Assembly (NCBI GenBank): GCA_023386555.1 | Contig: JAEWJK010000017.1 | Coordinates: 62,001 to 126,000, forward strand | DNA: 64,000 nt | From: Bacteroidota bacterium | GTDB taxonomy: Bacteria > Bacteroidota > Bacteroidia > Chitinophagales > Chitinophagaceae | Direction: 5' to 3' | In this document: piece after piece, positions 1 through 8,463 of the stretch | How the letters are laid out: each line of letters begins with the position of its first letter | How positions within the stretch are numbered: position 1 is the stretch's first letter | Translations under genes and position numbers: made by a program | The notes under the pieces: generated by a model | The model's database searches: none | Seen by the model: the letters and a program-made list of their open reading frames with translations, nothing else | Told to the model about the DNA's origin: nothing

Positions 1-2859
1 GATGTATATTTTCAAAACCGTGAAGCATCGAATGTTTATTACGACAATGTTCCCGGCATTGTAAAAGAAAAGATGGATAAGTTCTATGAACTTACCGGGA
101 GAAGATATAAGCTCTATGAATATTACGGAAATCCAAACCCTGATCGTTTGATCATCATTATGGGCTCTGGTTCAGGAGCTGTGCAGGAAACAGTTGATTA
201 TTTGAATGCTGATGGTGAAAGAGTCGGCATGCTGAAAATACGTTTGTATCGTCCGTTTTCTGTGAAGGATTTCATTGATGCCATTCCAAAATCAGTTACC
301 GGTATTGCAGTGCTTGATCGTTGTAAAGAGCCAAACGGTTTAGGTGAACCTTTGTACATGGATGTAGTAAACGCCTTCAGCCAGTTTGGAAGAAGTGATG
401 TAAAGATTATTGGTGGCAGATATGGATTATCATCCAAAGAATTTACGCCTGCAATGGTAATGGCTGTGTATGAGCAATTGAACAAACGTTATCCTGTCAA
501 TCATTTTACATTAGGTATCAAAGATGATGTTACCAATCTTAGTCTTGATTACGATAAAGATTTTACTTTAGATACACAGCATCTTTTCCGTGGTTTATTT
601 TTCGGATTGGGTGCAGATGGTACAGTAAGTGCTAATAAAAATTCTATCAAGATCATTGGTGAGAAAACAGATAATTATATACAGGGATATTTTGTGTATG
701 ATTCTAAAAAATCAGGATCATTAACTGTATCTCACCTACGTTTTGGTAAGAACCCGATCAACTCAACTTACCTGATAAACTCTGCCAATTTCATTGCCTG
801 TCATCATTTTAATTACCTAAGCAAATTTGATATTCTTAAAGATGCTGAACATGGTGCTACATTCTTATTGAATGCTCCTTATTCAAAAGATGAAGTCTGG
901 CAACAATTACCAAAGAAGATACAGGAAGAGATCATCCATAAAGAATTGAAATTTTATGCCATCAATGCTTATGCTGTTGCAAAAGAAACAGGCATGGGCA
1001 ATCGAATCAATACTATACTGCAAACATGCTTTTTCGCCATCAGCAATATTTTACCAAAAGATGAAGCGATAGCAAAGATCAAAGAAGCTATTTACGATTC
1101 TTACTGGAAGAAAGGAGAAGCCGTAGTGCAAAAAAATTATGAAGCAGTAGATAAAGCCGTAAGTGGTTTATACGAAATTGACTATTCAAAATATGTAATA
1201 GGAAACAAGCCCCTAGAGGATATGGTTCCAACTGACGCACCTGATTTTGTAAAAAATGTGCTTGCCAAAATTATTGCAGGAGAAGGTGACGATTTGCCTG
1301 TGAGTGCATTTCCTGCAGATGGAACCTATCCTTCGGGCACAACTAAATGGGAGAAAAGAAATATTGCAGATGCAGTACCTGTTTGGGATGCTGATCTGTG
1401 TACACAATGCGGTAAATGTTTTCTGATCTGTCCACATGCAGCGATTCGTCCGAAAGTGTATGACAGAGAATTACTGAAAGATGCTCCTTCAACTTTTAAA
1501 TATGTTGATCCGATAGGTAAGGAATGGGATAAAACAAAAGAAGCCTATACACTACAGGTATCAACTGAAGATTGTACAGGTTGCCAGTTATGTGTTGAAT
1601 ATTGTCCGATGGCAAGCAAAACAGATGCTTATCACAAAGCCATCAACATGTATGATAAAACACCTTTTCAGGAAGAAGAAAAAAAGAACTGGGATTTCTT
1701 CCTTACACTTCCTGAAGTTGATAGGGCAAGAGTGAATAAGAACACAGTGAAAGGTTCACAATTCTTCCAGCCATTATTTGAATTCTCCGGTGCATGTTCT
1801 GGTTGTGGTGAAACACCTTATATAAAACTGCTTACTCAATTATATGGTGAGAAGATGATCGTTGCCAATGCAACAGGATGTTCATCCATCTTCGGTGGTA
1901 ATTTGCCAACCACTCCATGGACAACAAACAAACATGGTAACGGACCAGCATGGGCTAACTCATTGTTTGAAGACAACGCTGAGTTCGGTTTAGGTATCAA
2001 ACTGGCTAATGAAAAGAAAAAGGAAACTGCTGTTAGATTATTGAAACAGATGGCTCCATTGGTTGGTAATGATCTTTCAGAAATGATCATCAATGCTCCT
2101 GAACAAACAGAGGCGGAAATGCGAACAAAGAATGAACTGATCAAAGAACTGAAGCATCGTTTAGAACATGAATCATCTGTATCCGCAAAGAATCTTTTAC
2201 ATCTTGCAGATTTTCTTTCAGAAAAATCTATGTGGATCATCGGTGGTGATGGTTGGGCTTATGATATCGGCTTTGGTGGATTAGATCATGTACTTTCAAC
2301 AGGTGAAAACATTAATATACTTGTTTTAGATACGGAAGTATATAGCAATACCGGCGGACAAAAATCAAAATCAACACCAATAGGTGCTTCTGCAAAATTT
2401 GCAGTGAATGGAAAAGCAACAGGTAAAAAAGATCTTGCTTTGCAGGCAATTGCTCATGGCACTGCTTACGTTGCACAAATTGCAATGGGTAGTAACGATG
2501 CTCATGCATTAAGAACGATCATTGAAGCTGAGGCATATCCTGGTCCATCAATAGTTATAGCTTACAGTCATTGTATTGCACATGGAATTGATATTAGTCA
2601 CGGTGCCGAAGAACAGGATTTTGCAGTGAAGAGTGGCTACTGGCCTTTATTCCATTACAATCCAATGAAACCGGAAGGTCAAAGATTTGTGATAGATAGT
2701 AAAGATCCTTCTATACCATTGAAAGAATTCATGTACCACGAAAACAGGTTTAAGGTTATTCAGGCAAAAGATCCTGTTTTGGCTAAAGAGTTTTTACAAA
2801 CAGCAGAAGAACAGAAAGCTACCAGATGGCATAGACTGAGAACATTGAAAGGACTATAG
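1..2859 (+). CDS. nifJ: Pyruvate:ferredoxin (flavodoxin) oxidoreductase, 5'-truncated by the window edge
   Basis: Oxidatively decarboxylates pyruvate to acetyl-CoA and passes the electrons to ferredoxin or flavodoxin; a cytoplasmic homodimer with thiamine diphosphate and three 4Fe-4S clusters. The reading frame is open from base 1, upstream of the first ATG at 73, so the gene starts outside the window. About 950 residues of the usual 1170-1200 are present, so the N-terminal pyruvate-binding domain is mostly missing. Two ferredoxin-type motifs are visible, CTQCGKCFLICP near 1399 and CTGCQLCVEYCP near 1573, followed by the proximal-cluster cysteines in CSGCGETP near 1796. The ThDP site is seen as GDGWAYDIGFGG and DTEVYSNTGGQ near 2245-2355. 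A strong hairpin terminator follows. It is unusual beside an aerobic-type 2-oxoglutarate dehydrogenase and may supply reduced ferredoxin to the neighbouring complex I (inference). Confidence 0.96.
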   Translation, partial: DVYFQNREASNVYYDNVPGIVKEKMDKFYELTGRRYKLYEYYGNPNPDRLIIIMGSGSGAVQETVDYLNADGERVGMLKIRLYRPFSVKDFIDAIPKSVTGIAVLDRCKEPNGLGEPLYMDVVNAFSQFGRSDVKIIGGRYGLSSKEFTPAMVMAVYEQLNKRYPVNHFTLGIKDDVTNLSLDYDKDFTLDTQHLFRGLFFGLGADGTVSANKNSIKIIGEKTDNYIQGYFVYDSKKSGSLTVSHLRFGKNPINSTYLINSANFIACHHFNYLSKFDILKDAEHGATFLLNAPYSKDEVWQQLPKKIQEEIIHKELKFYAINAYAVAKETGMGNRINTILQTCFFAISNILPKDEAIAKIKEAIYDSYWKKGEAVVQKNYEAVDKAVSGLYEIDYSKYVIGNKPLEDMVPTDAPDFVKNVLAKIIAGEGDDLPVSAFPADGTYPSGTTKWEKRNIADAVPVWDADLCTQCGKCFLICPHAAIRPKVYDRELLKDAPSTFKYVDPIGKEWDKTKEAYTLQVSTEDCTGCQLCVEYCPMASKTDAYHKAINMYDKTPFQEEEKKNWDFFLTLPEVDRARVNKNTVKGSQFFQPLFEFSGACSGCGETPYIKLLTQLYGEKMIVANATGCSSIFGGNLPTTPWTTNKHGNGPAWANSLFEDNAEFGLGIKLANEKKKETAVRLLKQMAPLVGNDLSEMIINAPEQTEAEMRTKNELIKELKHRLEHESSVSAKNLLHLADFLSEKSMWIIGGDGWAYDIGFGGLDHVLSTGENINILVLDTEVYSNTGGQKSKSTPIGASAKFAVNGKATGKKDLALQAIAHGTAYVAQIAMGSNDAHALRTIIEAEAYPGPSIVIAYSHCIAHGIDISHGAEEQDFAVKSGYWPLFHYNPMKPEGQRFVIDSKDPSIPLKEFMYHENRFKVIQAKDPVLAKEFLQTAEEQKATRWHRLRTLKGL

Positions 2860-2958
2860 TAAGCTCGTCCTGCTTAGGCCTCGAAGCATGATTAGATGAA
2901 TCAATTTTATTTAATCAAGGCCAGGGATTTATACGGATAATTTTCTCATAATAGGTGA

Positions 2959-2996
2959 GAGGGAAGTTTTGTCTAAGACTTCCCTCATTTTTTATT
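2959..2996 (+). terminator. Rho-independent terminator after the PFOR gene
   Basis: A perfect 9-bp stem (GAGGGAAGT at 2959-2967 with ACTTCCCTC at 2978-2986) encloses a 10-nt loop and is followed by ATTTTTTATTT. The right arm covers part of the stop codon of the convergent ABC1-kinase gene. The T-rich tail lies on the plus-strand side, so it mainly serves the PFOR transcript. Confidence 0.85.
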
Positions 2997-4661
2997 TCGA
3001 TCAAAGTCTTCATCTTTAAAGATAATATTATACATGAAGACAAATCCGGCCATTGCCGCTACCATAAAAAATATCATAGCAAGACCTGGATAACCTAAAA
3101 TCCGAAATGTAGTAGGTACCTGCATCAGCATTGCTGCACCAATGATCATGGCAGCAATGATCAATCCTAACGTAATTCTGTTAGCTACTTTTTGGAAGCC
3201 ATCAGTGAAACGTTTCTCATCAATTGCATCAACTTTTATCTCTAATTGATTATTCGCAAGTTTATCTGTAATCTTATCTATTCTTTCCGGTAAATTTTTG
3301 ATCAGGTTCTTTGTTTCAACAACTACATTCAGCAGGTTAGAAGGTTTTAGTTCATGTAGAAGTTTTTGTTGAAATAGTTTTTCTACATGTTTCTTTATTG
3401 TTGCCTGTAAATCTAGCTGAGGTGTTAATGTTGCCACTATCTGGTCAAGGTTCATCAGTATCTTTCCAAGTAAATTTAATTCGATACCTATTCTAATTCC
3501 TTCATCTGCAGCGAGACGATTTACACGGATGAGAAATTTACCCATCTGCATTTCCTTTGCCATATAACCCTGGTTATCCATCACCATCCTGTTGATCATC
3601 TTTCTGAAATGATCTGTATTTACATCCTTATCATAATCACTCATGGATAATAATGTATCGGTCATGGCATCCCCATCCATATTACTGATAGCAATGAGCA
3701 GTTTTAGTAACTGATCCTGTACTTTAAAGTTGAATTTGGCAACCATTCCAAGATCCATCAGTACAATCTTATTATCTGGTGTAAGATGAACGTTTCCAGG
3801 ATGAGGATCTGCATGTGCAAAACCATCTACAATGATCTGTTTCAGGTAAGCCTCAACAAGGTTATCAATCAATGGTTCATAATCCCTTCCTGTTTTTATG
3901 ACAGGATTGATTGTTGTGACTTTCTGACCCTGGATATACTGCATGGTCAGTACCCTGGAAGTGCAATAATCATCAATCGGCTGCGGAACAATTAGCTTTC
4001 TATACGAACTAAGGTTCTCACCTAGGGTAACAAGGTTTTGTCCTTCTTTCAGGTAATCAAGTTCGTTCAATAGAATATGTCTTAGCTCTTCCAGTAAGGT
4101 ATCGAGCGAATATTTCCTGGCAGCTTTACTGTGCTTCATCGTAAAGTCTGCAACTTCTTTTATTGTATCAAGCTCATCAATAAATTGTTTTCGAATGCCG
4201 GGTCTTTGCACCTTTACCGCTACTTCAATACCAGATCTTAGCAAAGCTCTATGGACTTGCCCGATAGATGCTGATGCTAATGGTTTTTCATCAAACGTTT
4301 CAAATGCTTTAGAGATACGTACACCCAATTCTTCTTCAACTATCTGCTGAATTTCCGCATAAGATATTTCTGCAACATCATCCTGTAAAGTGGAAAGGGC
4401 TTTTAAATATTCATCAGGTAAAAGGTCAGGACGAGTTGAAAGTAATTGCCCCAATTTAACCCATGTTGGCCCCATTTTCTTCAGGTCTTCAACAAGTTCT
4501 TCCGGTTTCTGGTAATCTGTTTTGTCTTCTTCTTTTTGCTCATCCTCCGGAAAATTTTCCATAGCAGAACTTACTGCTTTGTTCATTACATCGCTGTTCC
4601 AGTATTTCATCATGAAGCGGATGAACTTAATATAGCGCTGTAATTTTTCAGGAACCGTCAT
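2985..4661 (-). CDS. ABC1/UbiB (AarF) family atypical protein kinase
   Basis: A member of the ABC1/ADCK/UbiB protein-kinase-like family. In other bacteria these support isoprenoid-quinone synthesis or lipid handling at the membrane; Bacteroidota use menaquinone. Seen: the family KxGQ motif (KLGQLLSTRPDLLP, residues 69-82), a nucleotide-binding lysine in EVAVKVQRPG near residue 147, the catalytic-loop equivalent HADPHPGN near 282, and the metal-binding DLG (VLMDLGMV) near 300. The C-terminus carries two hydrophobic segments in the last 60 residues, as in UbiB-type proteins with a membrane anchor. At 558 residues the length is normal. It converges on the PFOR gene. The substrate cannot be told from sequence; a link to quinone supply for the nearby complex I is only contextual. 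Confidence 0.9.
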   Translation of the reverse strand: MTVPEKLQRYIKFIRFMMKYWNSDVMNKAVSSAMENFPEDEQKEEDKTDYQKPEELVEDLKKMGPTWVKLGQLLSTRPDLLPDEYLKALSTLQDDVAEISYAEIQQIVEEELGVRISKAFETFDEKPLASASIGQVHRALLRSGIEVAVKVQRPGIRKQFIDELDTIKEVADFTMKHSKAARKYSLDTLLEELRHILLNELDYLKEGQNLVTLGENLSSYRKLIVPQPIDDYCTSRVLTMQYIQGQKVTTINPVIKTGRDYEPLIDNLVEAYLKQIIVDGFAHADPHPGNVHLTPDNKIVLMDLGMVAKFNFKVQDQLLKLLIAISNMDGDAMTDTLLSMSDYDKDVNTDHFRKMINRMVMDNQGYMAKEMQMGKFLIRVNRLAADEGIRIGIELNLLGKILMNLDQIVATLTPQLDLQATIKKHVEKLFQQKLLHELKPSNLLNVVVETKNLIKNLPERIDKITDKLANNQLEIKVDAIDEKRFTDGFQKVANRITLGLIIAAMIIGAAMLMQVPTTFRILGYPGLAMIFFMVAAMAGFVFMYNIIFKDEDFDRNKK

Positions 4662-4789
4662 TGTTTACGTTGATAGTTAACAATGCGTATCAAAATTTAA
4701 TGCCAAAGCTGCTATATCGTTTAACAAACGTGCAGTTTACACCTCAATTGATGGTCTCATCTTTGTTTTATACTTTAAAATGAACTGGT

Positions 4790-5047
4790 ATGATAGAGAA
4801 GCAGTCTATTAATGGTAAAGAAGTTTGGATAAAGGTTGATGCACACCCTGTTGAGCGTGAAAATCCAAATATCATCCCTACAGAATATTTTACTGCGACC
4901 TTTTATTTACAGGAGCCTGTAAATGGAAATGATGGAGATAAAATGAAGGATGAAGATGGTGAGATCAAACTATATGAATCACCTGTGGCTGCTTTAACTG
5001 CTGCAAGAAAATACTTAGAGAATCAACTGGCTGCTGTTCGTTCGTAA
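4790..5047 (+). CDS. Small conserved-looking hypothetical protein (85 aa)
   Basis: Not recognised. The 85 residues are acidic and soluble, with no signal peptide or membrane segment. The C-terminal half (SPVAALTAARKYLENQL) is likely a helix. It is divergent from the ABC1-kinase gene, with about 128 bases between the two starts, and its last 25 bases overlap the 3' end of the opposing gene at 5023. The codon usage and composition look like its neighbours', so it is probably real, but no function can be assigned. Confidence 0.6.
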   Translation: MIEKQSINGKEVWIKVDAHPVERENPNIIPTEYFTATFYLQEPVNGNDGDKMKDEDGEIKLYESPVAALTAARKYLENQLAAVRS

Positions 5048-5433
5048 TAAGGAACTTCATCATTTGATACAGTTTCCTTCTGCTGCCAATACGCTAGGGT
5101 TACAATATTACCTTCCTTTGTTTTCAGCATTCTTCCAAAGATGGCATTTGTAGCATTGAAGCGTACGTCAGTTACACCAATGGTGAATGTTGTTGGTGCA
5201 GGAGGTGGAGGAGGTGTTTCAATTTGAGGAGCAGCTTCACCTTCAGTAACAGGTGCTGCAGGTTTTGGTGCTGCAGCTTTTGGTGGAGCACTTGCTGAAA
5301 CAATCACTGTATATTTATTAAGCTCAAGTAAGTCTTTCAAAAAATTTACTCTTTCCTGCGATGCATTTTTTTCAACTATGGCACACTTCACACCATCAAG
5401 GTCTTCAAATTCGTGATTCTTATTAATAGCCAT
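5023..5433 (-). CDS. Hypothetical protein with Ala/Pro-rich linker, at the end of the nuo operon
   Basis: Not recognised as a named family. There are 136 residues in three parts: an N-terminal alpha/beta-looking segment (residues 1-50), a low-complexity Ala/Pro linker with a run of five prolines (about 50-80), and a C-terminal beta-like part (TFTIGVTDVRFNATNAIFGR). It has no signal peptide. It lies 37 bases downstream of nuoN on the same strand, so it is probably cotranscribed with complex I, and it ends by overlapping the convergent 85-aa gene by 25 bases. A role in complex I assembly would be a guess. Confidence 0.65.
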   Translation of the reverse strand: MAINKNHEFEDLDGVKCAIVEKNASQERVNFLKDLLELNKYTVIVSASAPPKAAAPKPAAPVTEGEAAPQIETPPPPPAPTTFTIGVTDVRFNATNAIFGRMLKTKEGNIVTLAYWQQKETVSNDEVPYYERTAAS

Positions 5434-5470
5434 TTGAGTATATAGTTTACAGTTGAGCGTTTATAGTTGT

Positions 5471-6880
5471 TTAGATTCCAATACTGAGTGAATGAATATG
5501 ATCATATATCCAACTCACTAATCCGGTAGCAATAATGCCTAGCACACAAACATATAAAGCGAGCCTCGGTATAAATGGTGCTGATAACTTTTCGATAGGA
5601 TTTTCATTTTGATCCATGAAGATAGCTTTCACCACTCTCAGGTAATAATAGAATGAGATCACCAGGTTTAAAGCTGCAATAGAGATTAGTAACCAGTTTC
5701 CTTTTTCTGCCCCCGCAAATAGTAAAAAGAATTTACCAAAGAAACCTGCAGTTGGAGGTACACCTGCTAAAGAAAATAAAGCGATAGTTAGTATCCAGGC
5801 AAGTAAAGGATTGGTTTTATAAAACCCTTTGTAATCACTGATGTTTTCTTTTCCAGTTAATGCACTCACCAGGCTCACTACACCAAATGCTGCCAGATTG
5901 CTGAAGATGTATATCAGTACGAAATAAATAACAGAAGCTGATCCAAGTTGTGAACTTCCGGTAATACCAATCAATATAAAACCAACCTGTGCTATGGATG
6001 AGAATGCAAGAAATCGTTTGAAGTTCTCTTGCCGTAGTGCAAACAAATTACCGATGATGATAGTTATTACTGAAAGCATGAATAACATATTATACCATGC
6101 TGTTGTCAATGGCTGAAATACAGTGTACAAAACCGAAACAAATACAAACAATACTGCTCCTTTTGAGATTACAGAAAGGAAAGAAGTAACTGAAACAGGG
6201 GCACCTTCATATACATCAGCCGTCCATAAATGAAATGGTACAACGGATATTTTGAAAGCAAATCCCGATAGTAATAATACAAATGCAAAAACCTGTAAGC
6301 TACTTCCATTTAATGCTGCAGGTAAAGCTGAATAGATCAATGTACCGGTTGTGCCGTATAACATTGATATACCAAAAAGTAATAAGCCTGATGAGAATGC
6401 CGAAGACATGATCAGCTTCATCGCAGCTTCAGAAGATTTGCGTTTGGTAAGATCGAAGTTGGCAACGGCAGCAAGTGGAATAGTTGAGAGCTCAAGTCCT
6501 AAATAGAACATGAGTAAATTTCCACCTGAGATCATAAAGAACATTCCTAACAAGGTTGACAATAACAACATGTAAAACTCAGCTACATGTTTATGTGTTT
6601 TCAGCCAGGTATATGATTGCATGGAGATGATGAGTGTTCCCAGGTTCAGAATGTTCTTTTCCAGAACAAACAGTTCATTGTTGCGAAACATTTCATTAAA
6701 TAGTATTCCTTCCCTGTTGAAGAAAAGTCCACCAACAAAATTCAGCAGTAATAATATGTTCACAATGTTCATCATCGTAACATTACTTCTGTCTTTCCCC
6801 AGCTTCAGGAACATGATGATGAAGATGATCGCAATAATTGCGAACTCATGTTTCATTAATATTAAAAAGTCTGTCCACAT
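5471..6880 (-). CDS. nuoN: NADH-quinone oxidoreductase subunit N
   Basis: Antiporter-like proton-pumping subunit of the complex I membrane arm. The 469 residues are almost entirely transmembrane helices. Family hallmarks are the YLGLELSTIPLAA segment near residue 130 (conserved Glu of helix 5), the VVPFHLWTADVYEGAPVSVTSFLSVISKGA block near residue 213 (helix 7 lysine and broken helix) and LFSLAGVPPTAGFFGKFF near 370. The length matches other NuoN proteins. It is the last nuo gene of the operon, 9 bases after nuoM. Confidence 0.96.
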   Translation of the reverse strand: MWTDFLILMKHEFAIIAIIFIIMFLKLGKDRSNVTMMNIVNILLLLNFVGGLFFNREGILFNEMFRNNELFVLEKNILNLGTLIISMQSYTWLKTHKHVAEFYMLLLSTLLGMFFMISGGNLLMFYLGLELSTIPLAAVANFDLTKRKSSEAAMKLIMSSAFSSGLLLFGISMLYGTTGTLIYSALPAALNGSSLQVFAFVLLLSGFAFKISVVPFHLWTADVYEGAPVSVTSFLSVISKGAVLFVFVSVLYTVFQPLTTAWYNMLFMLSVITIIIGNLFALRQENFKRFLAFSSIAQVGFILIGITGSSQLGSASVIYFVLIYIFSNLAAFGVVSLVSALTGKENISDYKGFYKTNPLLAWILTIALFSLAGVPPTAGFFGKFFLLFAGAEKGNWLLISIAALNLVISFYYYLRVVKAIFMDQNENPIEKLSAPFIPRLALYVCVLGIIATGLVSWIYDHIHSLSIGI

Positions 6881-6889
6881 ATCTTTCGT

Positions 6890-8371
6890 TTAAGGGATGA
6901 TCGTTTTTGCCAGTTGTTTTATTATATCAGCAGTACCTGGTTGAATCAATTGATTGATGAGAAATGGAGCCATGCCTATCAATAAAATGCCTGCTATCAA
7001 TAAACCTGCTGCCAGTTTTTCGTTCCATGTTGCATCAGTAAGTTTTGTATAATTATCACTGATGGGTCCCATTACTGTTTTGCCTGCAGCTCTTAAAATA
7101 TATACGGCTGTTACAACAATAGAAGCACAGGCAAGAATAGTAGCTAACCGATACATGTTATCCGGATTTTGCCATGCACCCATAAAGATGGTCATCTCTG
7201 CAACGAAACCACTTAAGCCTGGTAATCCTAATGATGCAAAACCTGCCAATACAAATACGGTTGAAATAAACGGCGTCACTTTAAGCAATCCACCAAGCTT
7301 CGCTACTTCTCTTGTATGTGTTCGGCTGTAGATCATGCCGATGGCAGCGAAGAAAAGAGCTGTCATTAATCCATGCGAAACCATTTGTATCACTGCACCG
7401 TTGATGGCTGTTTCTGTTAGCATGCCAATGCCAAGCAATACAAAACCACAATGGCTCACAGATGAATAAGCATTGATGTATTTCAGATCCTTCTGCATCA
7501 TCGTAGCAAATGCTCCATATATGATAGCTATTGTTGCGAGTAAGATGATGATCCATGAATATGCATGAGCTGCATCCGGCATTAAATAAGTAGCGACTCT
7601 TAAGCAACCATATCCACCTAATTTCATCGAGATGCCTGCCAAAAACATTGATGCAGCGGTTGGAGCAGAAGAGTGACCATCAGGAACCCATGTATGAAAT
7701 GGAAACAGGGCCGTAAAAATTCCAAAGCCAATAAATGCAAAAGGAAAGAAGAATTTCTGTACATCAACTGCAATATCCATTTGCGATAATTGCATGATGT
7801 TAAACGTGCCGGTGTTGAAATAGAGCCCGGCTAGTCCAACAAACACAAGTGCAGAACCTGCCATCAACATCAAAGCGAGTTTCATGGCACTGTATTCTTT
7901 TTTTCCGCTCCCCCAGATACCGATCAATAAGAATTTTGGTATTACGGCAACTTCCAGGAAGAAGAATAAAGTGAACAGATCAAGCGATATAAAGAAACCA
8001 TAAGCACCGAGGCTTAAGAAGATCAATAGAAAGAAAAACTCTTTGCTCAGTTTGTCTACTGTCCATGAAACGAGTACACCTGCAATCACAACAAATGCAG
8101 TTAATAAAATCATTGCTATTGAAATACCATCAACTCCAACATGATAATGTATATTCAAAGGTTTGAACCAGGCATAACTTTCTTCAAATAACATTTGAGC
8201 AGTATTGCCGGAAGATCTTTCTTTCCAGTATTCAGCCAGTAAAAAGACCGATAATCCAAGCTGTGCCATAGATCCAAACAATGCAACGGACCTCACCTGT
8301 TTCAATCCTCTACAGAACAACAATACTATCGCTGTAACAAGTGGTAATATGATGAGCAAAGACAAATTCAT
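6890..8371 (-). CDS. nuoM: NADH-quinone oxidoreductase subunit M
   Basis: Second antiporter-like proton channel of the complex I membrane arm. The 493 residues contain about 14 predicted helices. Diagnostic stretches are SLDLFTLFFFLEVAVIPKF near residue 130 with the conserved Glu, FPFHTWVPDGHSSAPTAASM near 225 with the helix-7 region, and GLPGLSGFVAEMTIF near 400. The gene lies between nuoL and nuoN; the 92-base gap to nuoL is filled with TTTTGAGT/CTCAAAAC-type simple repeats. Confidence 0.96.
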   Translation of the reverse strand: MNLSLLIILPLVTAIVLLFCRGLKQVRSVALFGSMAQLGLSVFLLAEYWKERSSGNTAQMLFEESYAWFKPLNIHYHVGVDGISIAMILLTAFVVIAGVLVSWTVDKLSKEFFFLLIFLSLGAYGFFISLDLFTLFFFLEVAVIPKFLLIGIWGSGKKEYSAMKLALMLMAGSALVFVGLAGLYFNTGTFNIMQLSQMDIAVDVQKFFFPFAFIGFGIFTALFPFHTWVPDGHSSAPTAASMFLAGISMKLGGYGCLRVATYLMPDAAHAYSWIIILLATIAIIYGAFATMMQKDLKYINAYSSVSHCGFVLLGIGMLTETAINGAVIQMVSHGLMTALFFAAIGMIYSRTHTREVAKLGGLLKVTPFISTVFVLAGFASLGLPGLSGFVAEMTIFMGAWQNPDNMYRLATILACASIVVTAVYILRAAGKTVMGPISDNYTKLTDATWNEKLAAGLLIAGILLIGMAPFLINQLIQPGTADIIKQLAKTIIP

Positions 8372-8463
8372 AGTTTATAGTTTTGAGTTTTGAGTCCTTT
8401 GAGCTCAAAACATATTCTTTCTTCAATCAACTGTAAACTCCAGACCTAAAACGCTAAACTGTT

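Noticed and set aside
7281..7607. 108-aa minus-strand frame, and other long antisense or shifted frames in the nuo genes
   Set aside because: Cys/His-rich shadow of nuoM in another frame; nuoM is clearly the gene.
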